Positions 27,299 through 36,201 are shown, numbered from the stretch's first letter. The stretch: 50,660 nucleotides of DNA from Armatimonadota bacterium (GCA_026392045.1 JAPLCU010000014.1:1-50660), one strand, 5' to 3'. The notes: a model not told the origin generated them from the sequence alone. A program made the numbers and translations.

Positions 27299-28369
27299 AT
27301 GGAGAACAATGTAATACAAGCGCCGCCGCAGAAAAGCACATCGTCATTGCCGACAAGAATGAAAACAGGCGGCGGCTTTCCTATCAACGGCAGAACTATT
27401 GGCCTGATTATATCTGCTGTTGTATTAGGCGGAGTGCTTGCTCATAAATCCGATACATTCCTGCTGCCTTATACTATGTCGGTTATCTCTAAGCAGATTG
27501 CTTTTTTCGCTTTGCTTGCGCTTGCTCAAGCTGTATGTTTGGTAGTTGGCGGAATGAACCTTTCAGTCGGTGCAATTTGTAGCATAACGACCGTTACTCT
27601 CGGTGTTTGTATGGCAAATGCTAATATGAGTGGATGGGAGGCAGTGCCAATAACATTGACGGCAGGTTGCCTTATTGGTTGGCTCAATGGTATGCTCATT
27701 ACTAAACTCAAAATTGATTCGTTTATTATAACACTCTCAATGATGTTCGTATATATGGGGATGCGCTCAGGAATATCGGGCGGCATACCTTATGCTTTGC
27801 CGGAGTCATTTACGTTTATCGGGCAGGAACATGTGCTTGGCGTGCCGTATGTTTTTATATTAGTTGTTATTATCCTGGTAATGGTTGCCTATGTTTTCAA
27901 CAGCACAGTGTTTGGCAGGCGGTTACTTGCTACTGGCGGTAACGAAGATGCGGCGAAGCTTTCGGGTGTAAATACTGATCAGATGATTGTCTGGGCAAAC
28001 ATCCTATCCGGCCTGTTTGCAGCGCTTGCTGCTGTGCTTTGGGCCTCAAAGATGGGGTCTGCCGCGCCAGAGACGGGTGATAACTGGGTGATCGTGACCT
28101 TTGCTGTTGCTATTATTGGAGGGACCGGCTTAAGCGGCGGGGTGATTTCGGCGCCAGGAATATTTATGGGCGGAGTGATTTTTGCGCTTATTAAATATGG
28201 ACTTGTTGAGATGAGGATAAATGACTACTGGGCAAACTGCGTGCTTGGAGGACTCGTTCTCCTTGCAATTATTGTCGACCGAATCCGCGAGACATACGAT
28301 GCAAAAATGAAGTCGGCAGCGGGGCGCCGTAATGAGCGAGATTTAGCCAAGGACAAGAGCGCGGCGTAG
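27299..28369 (+). CDS. Sugar ABC transporter permease (RbsC/XylH type)
   Basis: The 356-residue protein has 8-10 hydrophobic segments and RbsC-family motifs: VVGGMNLSVGAI, GWLNGMLITKLKIDSFIITL, GRRLLATGGNEDAAKLSGV and IIGGTGLSGGVIS. It presumably forms a homodimeric channel with the double ATPase. The first 30 residues are polar and low in complexity. It starts 32 bases after the ATPase gene. Confidence 0.94.
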   Translation: MENNVIQAPPQKSTSSLPTRMKTGGGFPINGRTIGLIISAVVLGGVLAHKSDTFLLPYTMSVISKQIAFFALLALAQAVCLVVGGMNLSVGAICSITTVTLGVCMANANMSGWEAVPITLTAGCLIGWLNGMLITKLKIDSFIITLSMMFVYMGMRSGISGGIPYALPESFTFIGQEHVLGVPYVFILVVIILVMVAYVFNSTVFGRRLLATGGNEDAAKLSGVNTDQMIVWANILSGLFAALAAVLWASKMGSAAPETGDNWVIVTFAVAIIGGTGLSGGVISAPGIFMGGVIFALIKYGLVEMRINDYWANCVLGGLVLLAIIVDRIRETYDAKMKSAAGRRNERDLAKDKSAA

Positions 28370-28438
28370 TGATTGAAGCACTGAACGGTCCCGACTCTGA
28401 TCGATCAATGATTCATCCCAGACTAGGGGTTGGCGAAC

Positions 28439-29419
28439 ATGGCGAGTAAATCAAAAGTGATGGATCCTTGGGTGAGTAGTCCTGATCTTATTCGGGCATT
28501 CACCGAAATGAGACCGCGTTATGAGAAGCTGTGCAGCGAAGTGCAGTATATTTTAGAGAAGCGAATTAAGGAGGCCGGAATTCAGATATCGTCAGTGACC
28601 TGCCGCGCGAAGACGTTGGTGAGCTTCTTGGGGAAAGTTGATCGCAAACCGTATGTTGATCCACTTGAGGAGATAACCGACTTCGCGGGCGCAAGAGTTG
28701 TTTGCCTTTATCTGGATGATATACCAGCGATTGAGGAAATCATTCAGACTGAGTTTGATTTGGTTGATCGATTGGATAAACTTGCCGAGAAGAAACCAAA
28801 TGAGTTTGGCTATGGTGCACTTCACTTCATTGTTCGTTTAGGTAAGAAGTCGTCCGGTGCGCGTTATGATGATCTCAAGGACTTTATATGCGAGATTCAG
28901 GTCAGAACCGTTCTGCAGGACGCTTGGGCAATAATCGATCACCATCTTGCCTACAAGAATGAATCTGCGATTCCTTCGACGATTCAAAGGCAGCTCAATG
29001 GTCTTGCAGGGGCACTGGAGACGGCAGATCATCAATTTCGGAATATCCATCTGGAGCACAGAAATTATGTAGACAAAGTGCATAGGTCTACGGAGCATCG
29101 GGGTCAACTCTTGGCTACAGAATTGAACTTGGATAGTTTTCGTGAATATTTGAAATGGCGCTTTCGTGACAGGCCTACGGAGACCATTAGCGGACAGTTG
29201 TCCTTTTACCTTGAACTCCTGCAATCAGCTGGTTATTCTACCCTTGCTGACTTGGAGGGCAAATTGGATGATGATGTAATCACCCGTGCGGCTCCTATCG
29301 CCTATCAAGCGACTATGGACTCTGCCTGCTCGTTCTTGACGGTTGCCCTTACCTTAGTTGACCAAGGGCTGAAAGAGAGACTGTCTCTATTTCTGCCGCC
29401 ATATGAATGGTGGCCTTGA
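28439..29419 (+). CDS. RelA/SpoT-type nucleotide pyrophosphotransferase (small alarmone synthetase-like)
   Basis: The 326-residue protein has only the synthetase domain of RelA/SpoT, without the hydrolase, TGS or ACT parts. Conserved positions are R56/K58/S62/K66, D81 in EITDFAGARVV, Y125 and H129 in GYGALHF, and E152/R156/T157 in EIQVRTVLQDAW, then DHHLAYK. The catalytic Asp and Glu are therefore present. The last 100 or so residues are helical and unassigned. Relatives make (p)ppGpp, or, as toxSAS/CapRel toxins, pyrophosphorylate tRNA; sequence alone cannot separate these. ATG at 28439 has AGGGG nine bases before it (TTG at 28430 is the alternative). It sits inside the sugar cluster with no adjacent antitoxin-like gene. 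Confidence 0.88.
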   Translation: MASKSKVMDPWVSSPDLIRAFTEMRPRYEKLCSEVQYILEKRIKEAGIQISSVTCRAKTLVSFLGKVDRKPYVDPLEEITDFAGARVVCLYLDDIPAIEEIIQTEFDLVDRLDKLAEKKPNEFGYGALHFIVRLGKKSSGARYDDLKDFICEIQVRTVLQDAWAIIDHHLAYKNESAIPSTIQRQLNGLAGALETADHQFRNIHLEHRNYVDKVHRSTEHRGQLLATELNLDSFREYLKWRFRDRPTETISGQLSFYLELLQSAGYSTLADLEGKLDDDVITRAAPIAYQATMDSACSFLTVALTLVDQGLKERLSLFLPPYEWWP

Positions 29420-29636
29420 GACAGATAGAGCCGGGGCAGTCCGTTGTCGCGGACAGGCGTCATTCATTTGTAGACTTACAAGTATCGAGACGCTACAGCA
29501 AACGAAAAGCCTTTTAACAGACGGAGTTTCAGAGGGCACACATAGTATGCAGAGGTAGATGGTTCTGGCAATCTCTGGTTCCATCTTTTGTGATTGTGAA
29601 TATACTAATCGATATCTAACTATAGGAGACTTAAAC

Positions 29637-31130
29637 ATGGATTTACCGAATGCACCTAAAGTAAAGTTGGCGATTGTCGGTGTCAGCAGGGACTGCTTTC
29701 CCATAGAACTGACTCGTACCAGACTTGGTAAGTTGAGCGATGCCTGTAAAGCCGCTGGTGTAGATGTCTACACATGCAAGACTATTATCGAGAGCGAGAA
29801 TGACGTAATGGCCGCTCTTGCGGAGGTTGGTGATGTCGGCGCCAATGCAGCAGTTATCTACCTTGGTAACTTCGGCCCTGAGGGTCCTGCGACGATCTTT
29901 GCCAGGCGGTTCGGCAGGCCAGTGATGTTCTGCGCTGCTGCTGAGGAGAGCAGGAGCACCCTTATGGGCGGACGCGGAGACGCTTATTGCGGAATGCTTA
30001 ACGCGTCCTACAACATTGCGTTGCGCAACCTTATCGCATACATCCCACAAATGCCCGTAGGGCTGCCAGATGAGCTTGCGAAGAAGATCAAACATTTTGA
30101 GACTGTCGCACGTATCGTTCTGGGCGTAATGGATGTCAAGATTGTCTCGTATGGCCCCAGACCCCAGGACTTCTTCGCCTGCAACGCACCCATAAAGCCA
30201 CTCTACAACCTGGGCGTCGAAGTGATGGAGAACAGTGAACTAGAACTTTTGGATATTTACAACGCCATTGCTGAAAATGACCCAGAAATTGCGCCGATAG
30301 TCAAAGACATGACTGCCGAGCTGGGCAAGGGCAACACGTATCCGGACCTACTGCCTAAGCTGGCCCGCTTTGAGCTTACATTGACCCGCGCTTTTAAGGC
30401 AAACCTTGGCTCACGTCAGTATGGCATCTTTGCCAACAAGTGCTGGCCAGCATTCGAGGGCGATTTCGGATTTGTTCCTTGTTATGTGAACTCCCGCCTT
30501 GCTTCTCGCGGCATTCCGGTGGCTTGCGAAGTTGACATTTACGGCGCGCTCAGCGAGTATATGTGCTACCTGGCGACGGGCATTGCCCCGACCCTCTTGG
30601 ACATCAACAACACAGTTCCTGTTGATATGCTTGCTGGTGCAGACCTCAAGGGAGCATCTCCTGTTGACCTTTTCATGGGATTCCATTGCGGAAACACCCC
30701 AAGCTGCTGCATGAAGAACTGCGCGATGAACTATCAGGTCATTATGAACCGACTGATGGAGGACCCGACCAAGGAACCGGATATTACCCGCGGTACTCTC
30801 GAAGGTCAGCTAAAGCCGGGCCCGACCACATTCTTCAGACTGCAGGGCAATGCTGAAGGCGAACTGGTCAGCTACATCGCAGATGGCAATATTTTGGACA
30901 TCGATCCGATGACATTTGGCGGCATCGGCATATTCGCTATACCGGGCTTCGCCAGGTTCTATCGTCACGTATTGATTGGAAAACAATTCCCGCACCACGG
31001 CGCCGTCGCGTTCAAGACCTGTGGCAAGGCTCTATATGACGCCGCTGCTCTGTTGGGCGTTGAAGACATCAACGTTCCGCTGCCAAACACAACGCTCTAT
31101 TCGGGTGAAAACCCGTTCGAACTGACTTAG
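29637..31130 (+). CDS. L-fucose/L-arabinose isomerase family protein
   Basis: The 497-residue protein resembles the FucI/AraA-like aldose-ketose isomerases. Likely manganese ligands lie in the C-terminal half: Glu in CEVDIYGALSEYM, Asp in LDINNT and His in GFHCGNTPSC. The N-terminal half has two Rossmann-like domains (KVKLAIVGVSRDCFP, then AAVIYLGNFGPEGP and GRGDAYCGMLN). With ribulokinase and AraD nearby, it is the candidate for making L-ribulose from L-arabinose. ATG at 29637 has AGGAG eight bases upstream; the longer frame from 29559 has no ribosome-binding site. Confidence 0.88.
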   Translation: MDLPNAPKVKLAIVGVSRDCFPIELTRTRLGKLSDACKAAGVDVYTCKTIIESENDVMAALAEVGDVGANAAVIYLGNFGPEGPATIFARRFGRPVMFCAAAEESRSTLMGGRGDAYCGMLNASYNIALRNLIAYIPQMPVGLPDELAKKIKHFETVARIVLGVMDVKIVSYGPRPQDFFACNAPIKPLYNLGVEVMENSELELLDIYNAIAENDPEIAPIVKDMTAELGKGNTYPDLLPKLARFELTLTRAFKANLGSRQYGIFANKCWPAFEGDFGFVPCYVNSRLASRGIPVACEVDIYGALSEYMCYLATGIAPTLLDINNTVPVDMLAGADLKGASPVDLFMGFHCGNTPSCCMKNCAMNYQVIMNRLMEDPTKEPDITRGTLEGQLKPGPTTFFRLQGNAEGELVSYIADGNILDIDPMTFGGIGIFAIPGFARFYRHVLIGKQFPHHGAVAFKTCGKALYDAAALLGVEDINVPLPNTTLYSGENPFELT

Positions 31131-31145
31131 ATCAAGGAGTATATA

Positions 31146-32648
31146 ATGCCTATCAAAATTGCTATCATCGGCGCGGGAAGCGTCGGATTTACTCGTGGAA
31201 TGGTCAGGGATATCTTATGTGTGCCGGAATTGCGGGACACAGAGTTTGCGTTTATGGATATTGACAAACGCAATCTGGATATGGTCTACCAACTCTGCAA
31301 GCGTGACGTTGAATCTTCCGGGCTGCCAGCAAAGGTTCGCGCGACTATGAACAGGCGAGAAGCCATCAAAGACGCCAATTACGTATTATCGTTTGTTCGA
31401 GTTGGCGTGCTGGACGGTTTCGAGACCGATGTGGAAATTCCGCTGAAGTATGGGATTGACCAGTGTGTCGGCGACACCCTCGGCCCGGGCGGTATTATGT
31501 ATGGTCAGCGCACAATTCCTGTGCTGGTAGATTTCTGTAAGGACATCAGCGAGGTCGGAGCCCCAGGCTGTATATTCCTGAATTATTCTAATCCCAATGC
31601 GATGAATACCTGGGCCTGTAACAAATATGGTCATGGGGTTCAGACCATCGGGCTTTGCCATGGAGTGCAGGGCGGCCATAGGATGATAGCCAGAGTTCTG
31701 GGTCTGCCAAAGGAAGAAATTGACATCATCTGCGCCGGAATCAATCACCAGACGTGGTATATCAGCGTTAAGCACAAAGGTGTGGAAATGATTGGCAAGC
31801 TGCTGGAAGCCTTTGAGAATGACGAGGATTGCAGCAAGACCGAAAAGGTCCGCATAGATATGATCAAGAGGTTTGGCTACTTCAGCACGGAATCCAACGG
31901 CCACCTGAGCGAGTATGTGCCGTGGTATCGTAAGCGCGAGGATGACATTAAGAATTGGATAGATCTCAGTTGCTGGATTTATGGGGAAACTGGCGGCTAC
32001 CTGCGCGTATGCAGAGAGGGACGCAATTGGTTCGAGCATGATTTTCCAAACTGGATGAAAAACGATCCCTTTACGTTCAAACCTGAGGATCGCGCGAACG
32101 AACATGGTTCGTATATAATCGAATCTCTTGAGACCGGCAGACTTTACCGCGGACATTTCAACGTGGTAAACAACGGCTGCATCACCAACTTGCCGCCGGA
32201 TGCTATCGTTGAAGTGCCGGGATATGTTGATGGTAACGGCATGAGCATTCCGATTGTTGGCGATTTGCCATTGGGATGCGCTGCGGTTTGTAACGCCAGC
32301 ATCAGCGTTCAGAGATTGAGCGTGGAAGCGGCAGTGAGCGGTGATGAAATGCTTCTGAAACAGGCGATGATGATGGACCCGCTCACGGGCGCGGTCTGCA
32401 ATCCGCCTGAGATTTGGCAGATGACCGATGAGATGCTTATAGCAGGTGAGCAGTGGCTGCCTCAATTCAAAGACACCATTGCGCAAGCTAAGAAGCGCTT
32501 GGCGAGTCCTAATCGGCTTCCAACCCGCGATGACTACCAGGGCGCAGCCAGGCTTCATGAGAAGACCGTAGAAGAGATGGCAGAGGAGCATGAAAAGGAA
32601 GCAAAGGATGTCTTTGATGCTGATAAAGGAAATCTGAAGACTGAGTAA
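31146..32648 (+). CDS. Glycoside hydrolase family 4 enzyme (NAD- and metal-dependent), CHGV type
   Basis: The 500-residue GH4 enzyme starts with the NAD-binding IAIIGAGSVGFTRGM and has the metal-binding LCHGVQGG motif (about 173-180) and GINHQTW. GH4 enzymes cleave glycosides by oxidation, elimination and re-reduction using NAD and Mn. The CHGV form of the motif is associated with alpha-glucuronidase activity, against CHSV for alpha-galactosidases and CHEV for alpha-galacturonidases. The family is certain; the substrate is a prediction. It is cytoplasmic, so it would act on imported oligosaccharides. AAGGAG precedes the ATG, 15 bases after the isomerase gene. Confidence 0.92.
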   Translation: MPIKIAIIGAGSVGFTRGMVRDILCVPELRDTEFAFMDIDKRNLDMVYQLCKRDVESSGLPAKVRATMNRREAIKDANYVLSFVRVGVLDGFETDVEIPLKYGIDQCVGDTLGPGGIMYGQRTIPVLVDFCKDISEVGAPGCIFLNYSNPNAMNTWACNKYGHGVQTIGLCHGVQGGHRMIARVLGLPKEEIDIICAGINHQTWYISVKHKGVEMIGKLLEAFENDEDCSKTEKVRIDMIKRFGYFSTESNGHLSEYVPWYRKREDDIKNWIDLSCWIYGETGGYLRVCREGRNWFEHDFPNWMKNDPFTFKPEDRANEHGSYIIESLETGRLYRGHFNVVNNGCITNLPPDAIVEVPGYVDGNGMSIPIVGDLPLGCAAVCNASISVQRLSVEAAVSGDEMLLKQAMMMDPLTGAVCNPPEIWQMTDEMLIAGEQWLPQFKDTIAQAKKRLASPNRLPTRDDYQGAARLHEKTVEEMAEEHEKEAKDVFDADKGNLKTE

Positions 32649-32720
32649 GATGCAGGCGGATCATCCCGATTAAATCGGGACGCCCGAACATGTATACTAC
32701 ATACTGCCCGAACATCTAAT

Positions 32721-32761
32721 ACAAACGCCCGAGGATAGAAAGCCTATCCTCGGGCGTTTGT
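32721..32761. terminator. Strong bidirectional terminator hairpin
   Basis: ACAAACGCCCGAGGATA (32721-32737) pairs perfectly with TATCCTCGGGCGTTTGT (32745-32761), a 17-bp stem with a 7-base loop. It ends the sugar cluster and the tRNA-Glu transcript from the other side. A separate CCCGATTAAATCGGG palindrome lies at about 32664-32678. Confidence 0.85.
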
Positions 32762-32772
32762 ACACATAAATA

Positions 32773-32847
32773 TGGCGGTCCCAAGGGGAGTTGAACCCCT
32801 CTCCCGGCCTTGAAAGGGCCGTGTGCTTTCCGATGCACCATGGGACC
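32773..32847 (-). tRNA. tRNA-Glu (anticodon TTC)
   Basis: The minus strand gives a complete cloverleaf. The acceptor stem is GGTCCCA/TGGGACC, the D stem GTGC/GCAC, and the anticodon stem CGGCC/GGCCG with loop CTTTCAA (anticodon TTC). The T arm is AGGGG-TTCAACT-CCCCT, the discriminator is G, and CCA is encoded. The length is 75 bases. Confidence 0.95.
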
Positions 32848-32934
32848 ACGCTCGTTTATTATAGCAATAATCAGCGAGGCAATCAAGGGTAAATGCGTAT
32901 CTAAAGGGGAAATCCACCAACAAAGCTCATCAGA

Positions 32935-35223
32935 TCAGCTCGTCTGCCTGAAGATTTTTCGCCTGATGGTATTCCAGACAAAATCTGCCTCTTCCACTCT
33001 TAATAACCTTAGCATCGCGAAATATACTATGCCGCCCAATAGCATCGCGAGAAATACTGTAACGGTTGAGGCTTTGAAGCTTTCGACTCTGTCTATAGGC
33101 CTTTTCATGATTTCGGCTGGGTAGGCGGCCTCCATAAGTAGCCGGTTCACGTGGGCAAGTTGCTTTCCGCTCGGGTTGCTTTTTGCGAGCTTAATCGTGT
33201 TCTCAGATGGCTTAATATTAGCAAATCGGGTGGGGGAGTATATCTGCTTTGTGTCTATCAATATGTTCATATCGTGCATAAGCGTGTTTGGCATAGTTTG
33301 CGGAGCAAGGAGCTCGCGTGTTCTCGGTGATAGACGACCCATTATGTAACTGGACAACTTGCTGTAATTTGCAAGCTGCATCGCCATAATTCGAGGCTCT
33401 TCAATATCGTTTGCTTGCATCAGGGACTTGCCTTCATCGCCTTCGGTTATCTGCGATGGATATGCGCAAGCAAGAAGCAGCCGATTCAGGCGCATCAGGT
33501 TAGCGCCCGTCTGATGTCCTTTAAGGAGCGTTTGGACCTCTTCGCTTAGCCTTTTTTGTGCAAACAGCTCTGAATTATATATACTTGGACCTTGGATGAT
33601 TTTGTTGAAATCGGCTGATAGCGATTGCTTCACAGCGTCTTCGTCCCAACCGGCATGCTGGTAATCATTGATTATTCGTCGGGTGTCAGGCAGCAAATTT
33701 GAATAGATATAAACAGATACAGGATCGCTGCCGTTTTTCAGTTTTTTTGCAAGTGTGCCTGCCTGTTTGAAATCGCCGTCTTGTAGTTGCCATGAACCTA
33801 TGGTCTTAGACATCTCCAATCTCACGCCATAGCAAACAGCCGCCATCGCTACTGCCGCAATTAGTATCCTTCCGGCAGTTTTTAGAGTTCTTGTGCCCTC
33901 TAATCCATTAAGCCGCTTTCTTAGAAACCAGGTGAGCATGAGGAAATGAATTGTTGCTGCGATGGTTGTCGAAAGAGCAATGCCGCCAATTCCCATATAC
34001 TTCATAAGAAAGTAGTTCGTGGGGATAAATATTGCAGTCGAAACCGTGCCTATTAATACAGGGGTAATGGTGTCCTGCAAGGCAAAGAACCCCCGGGCAA
34101 CTATAGCCTGCCCAGCCCATGCGAAGATGCCGGCTGAATAGAATATCAGCGCTATTGCGGTCAAAGGAACATCGCTGGGCTTGAACTCGCCTCTCATATA
34201 TGCAACGCGAACAATCGGGTCAGCCATCACCACCATAAACAACGTGCATGGAATGTTTTCTACCAGAATTGTCCGCAATCCATACGCAATGCCGCTTCGC
34301 ATCTCATCGAATTTGTTTAGCGCGGCATAAGCAGCAAGCATCGGCAAAATTGCGGTTCCAGCCGCTTGCGCGAATATCCCCAGCGGCAACTGCATAAGCC
34401 TGTTTGCATAGTTGAGCGCAGCAGGAGCTGAATCTGATACAAAACTGGCAAAGTATTTGTTGATAATGATATCAATCTGCGGCAGGCTCAAGCCCAATAT
34501 AACGGGTAAGGCGAGTTGCCCCACTCGAACGACGCCTGGATGTCGGAAATTGAGGCTGGGGTAGAATTCATAACCCTCTTTTCTGAGGCAGTAATAGGCA
34601 TAGACTACATTGCCGGCGAATGCGCCAATCAATGCGCCCCATGCAAGACCTGCAATGTGGAACCATCGGATCAACACTAACGCGCCGAAGATGATTCCAG
34701 CGTTGTATATGACTGGTCCTGCAGCCCTGGCGCTGAATTTCTGCCTGGATTCCAGCGTGCCCATCATAAGCCCGCCAATGAAGAAGAACAATTGGCATGG
34801 GAGGATGATTTTGGTGAGAATGACGGTTGTATCGACAAGATTCGGGTATTTATCCACGAACCCCGGCACAGCAAGCACGCTGACCAACGGCCTTGCGTAA
34901 ACCCAGAAGATTACCACGGCAGCCGTCAGCGCCAAACCCATCAGGCAAGCGATTATGCTAAAAATCTGCCATGCTTCCTTTTGCCTGCCGGTATTGAATC
35001 GCTCGGTGAATACGGGTATAAATGCGCTTGAGAGAGCGCCGCTGGATAGGAAGAAGTAAAGCAGGTCCGGTAGATTGAATGCCGCCGTATATGCGCTGGC
35101 GTCACCGCCTTGCCCGAATTTGGCTGCGATTATAATATCTCTGACAAACCCGAGTATACGGCTCAATAATATCGCCACCAGCATCAAACTGGCGGCTTTT
35201 TTGAAACTCTTATGTGAATTCAT
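32935..35223 (-). CDS. murJ: MurJ-type lipid II flippase with large insertion
   Basis: The 762-residue protein is far longer than usual MurJ (about 510-530). The first 470 residues match the MOP-superfamily lipid II flippase: SRILGFVRDIIIAAKFG, SGALSSAFIPVF, LPLGIFAQAAGTAILP and a chain of hydrophobic helices. About 245 soluble residues (472-717) are then inserted before a final membrane helix (718-740) and a basic tail. The insertion contains a motif twice: NRLLLACAYPSQI (about 580-592) and NRLLMEAAYPAEI (about 693-705). No Shine-Dalgarno site is seen, and the promoter suggests a leaderless messenger. The next gene is divergent. Confidence 0.92.
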   Translation of the reverse strand: MNSHKSFKKAASLMLVAILLSRILGFVRDIIIAAKFGQGGDASAYTAAFNLPDLLYFFLSSGALSSAFIPVFTERFNTGRQKEAWQIFSIIACLMGLALTAAVVIFWVYARPLVSVLAVPGFVDKYPNLVDTTVILTKIILPCQLFFFIGGLMMGTLESRQKFSARAAGPVIYNAGIIFGALVLIRWFHIAGLAWGALIGAFAGNVVYAYYCLRKEGYEFYPSLNFRHPGVVRVGQLALPVILGLSLPQIDIIINKYFASFVSDSAPAALNYANRLMQLPLGIFAQAAGTAILPMLAAYAALNKFDEMRSGIAYGLRTILVENIPCTLFMVVMADPIVRVAYMRGEFKPSDVPLTAIALIFYSAGIFAWAGQAIVARGFFALQDTITPVLIGTVSTAIFIPTNYFLMKYMGIGGIALSTTIAATIHFLMLTWFLRKRLNGLEGTRTLKTAGRILIAAVAMAAVCYGVRLEMSKTIGSWQLQDGDFKQAGTLAKKLKNGSDPVSVYIYSNLLPDTRRIINDYQHAGWDEDAVKQSLSADFNKIIQGPSIYNSELFAQKRLSEEVQTLLKGHQTGANLMRLNRLLLACAYPSQITEGDEGKSLMQANDIEEPRIMAMQLANYSKLSSYIMGRLSPRTRELLAPQTMPNTLMHDMNILIDTKQIYSPTRFANIKPSENTIKLAKSNPSGKQLAHVNRLLMEAAYPAEIMKRPIDRVESFKASTVTVFLAMLLGGIVYFAMLRLLRVEEADFVWNTIRRKIFRQTS

Positions 35224-35230
35224 CTATGTA

Positions 35231-35260
35231 AGTATAAGGACTAGCCAGCGCTTGCGTCAA
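35231..35260 (-). promoter_or_regulatory. Promoter of murJ, probably leaderless
   Basis: TTGACG (35260-35255) and TATACT (35236-35231) are 18 bases apart on the minus strand. The ATG begins eight bases after the -10 box, so transcription would start at or one base before the start codon. Confidence 0.6.
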
Positions 35261-35383
35261 GGGAAATTTGCCTCAGGTTTTTATACGAAGGATATCCAAC
35301 CCCTCATGGAGAAAAAGAACCAGGCTATGGGATCATAACATGCAGCGACGTGAGGTAAATAAGTTGCCGAAACTATTTGAGCC

Positions 35384-36046
35384 ATGATTATTCCAAAATC
35401 AGATAACCCAAACTTAGCGCAAGCCATTCTGGAAGCAAAAAGAGCGCTTTTCATTGGCGCTCATCCCGATGATATTGAGTTCTACTGCGGCGGATTGGTT
35501 TACAATCTCGCGCTTGCCGGTGTGGATGTATCGTTTCTCGTCGCAACCAGGGGCGGAAAAGGTCGTAATGGCAGGGCAGGGGAGCGTTTGGAGAAATTGC
35601 GATCAATCCATCAGATGAGTGCTGCCTGCATACTCGGGCGCGTAAATGTCAAACTTTGCGATTATCCTGATAAGTTGCTTGCTCAATCCATCGTGCCACT
35701 CGCAGATGATATTCAATCACATATCGAAAGCATCGATCCTGATTTCATATTCTGCTGGGATCCTGACTTCATCTATAATCCACATCCAGACCACCAGGCC
35801 GCGGCGGACGCCTGCCGTATCGCTGCCGAGGGCGCACGAGCCCAAGTCATCTACTATGGCACTCAAAGGCCGGATATTCACATCAGTCTCAATTACGATG
35901 CTTACCTTGCCAAGATCAAATCTCTCCGCGCACATCGCACGGAAACGCCATGGTATTATTGGTTGATAGTTGGTCGAAGATTACGTCGAAAACTTGCACA
36001 GGATGGCGCGGCAATTCAGTGTAAGTATGCTGAAGTTTTTCGCTGA
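35384..36046 (+). CDS. PIG-L/LmbE family N-acetylglucosaminyl deacetylase-like protein
   Basis: The 220-residue protein has the zinc-binding motif GAHPDDIEF (about 25-33) and the second site NPHPDHQAAA (about 132), both hallmarks of PIG-L deacetylases, which remove N-acetyl groups from sugar conjugates. The substrate is unknown. There is no signal peptide. The ATG has no good ribosome-binding site. A 7-codon frame from TTG at 35364, with GAGG before it, ends in TGA overlapping this ATG, so coupled translation is possible. It is divergent from murJ. Confidence 0.88.
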   Translation: MIIPKSDNPNLAQAILEAKRALFIGAHPDDIEFYCGGLVYNLALAGVDVSFLVATRGGKGRNGRAGERLEKLRSIHQMSAACILGRVNVKLCDYPDKLLAQSIVPLADDIQSHIESIDPDFIFCWDPDFIYNPHPDHQAAADACRIAAEGARAQVIYYGTQRPDIHISLNYDAYLAKIKSLRAHRTETPWYYWLIVGRRLRRKLAQDGAAIQCKYAEVFR

Positions 36047-36201
36047 AACCTATACAGTGACCATCGTTTTGCCGACTCCTCTAAGCGCCTCCAAATACAA
36101 TAATATGATTTGTGTTGGTGCATATATTTGTATTACTGGGTATGAACCATTCTGACGTAGTTTTCTTAAAATACGCATATCCAAACACGGAGGGGCGGAT
36201 T

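Noticed and set aside
22931-29419. Prophage or integrative element within the sugar cluster
   Set aside because: Only two unrelated genes are inserted, at separate places, and no integrase, transposase or attachment-site repeat is seen.
31386-32591. 401-codon minus-strand open frame
   Set aside because: It is the shadow of the GH4 gene, which has clear motifs on the plus strand.
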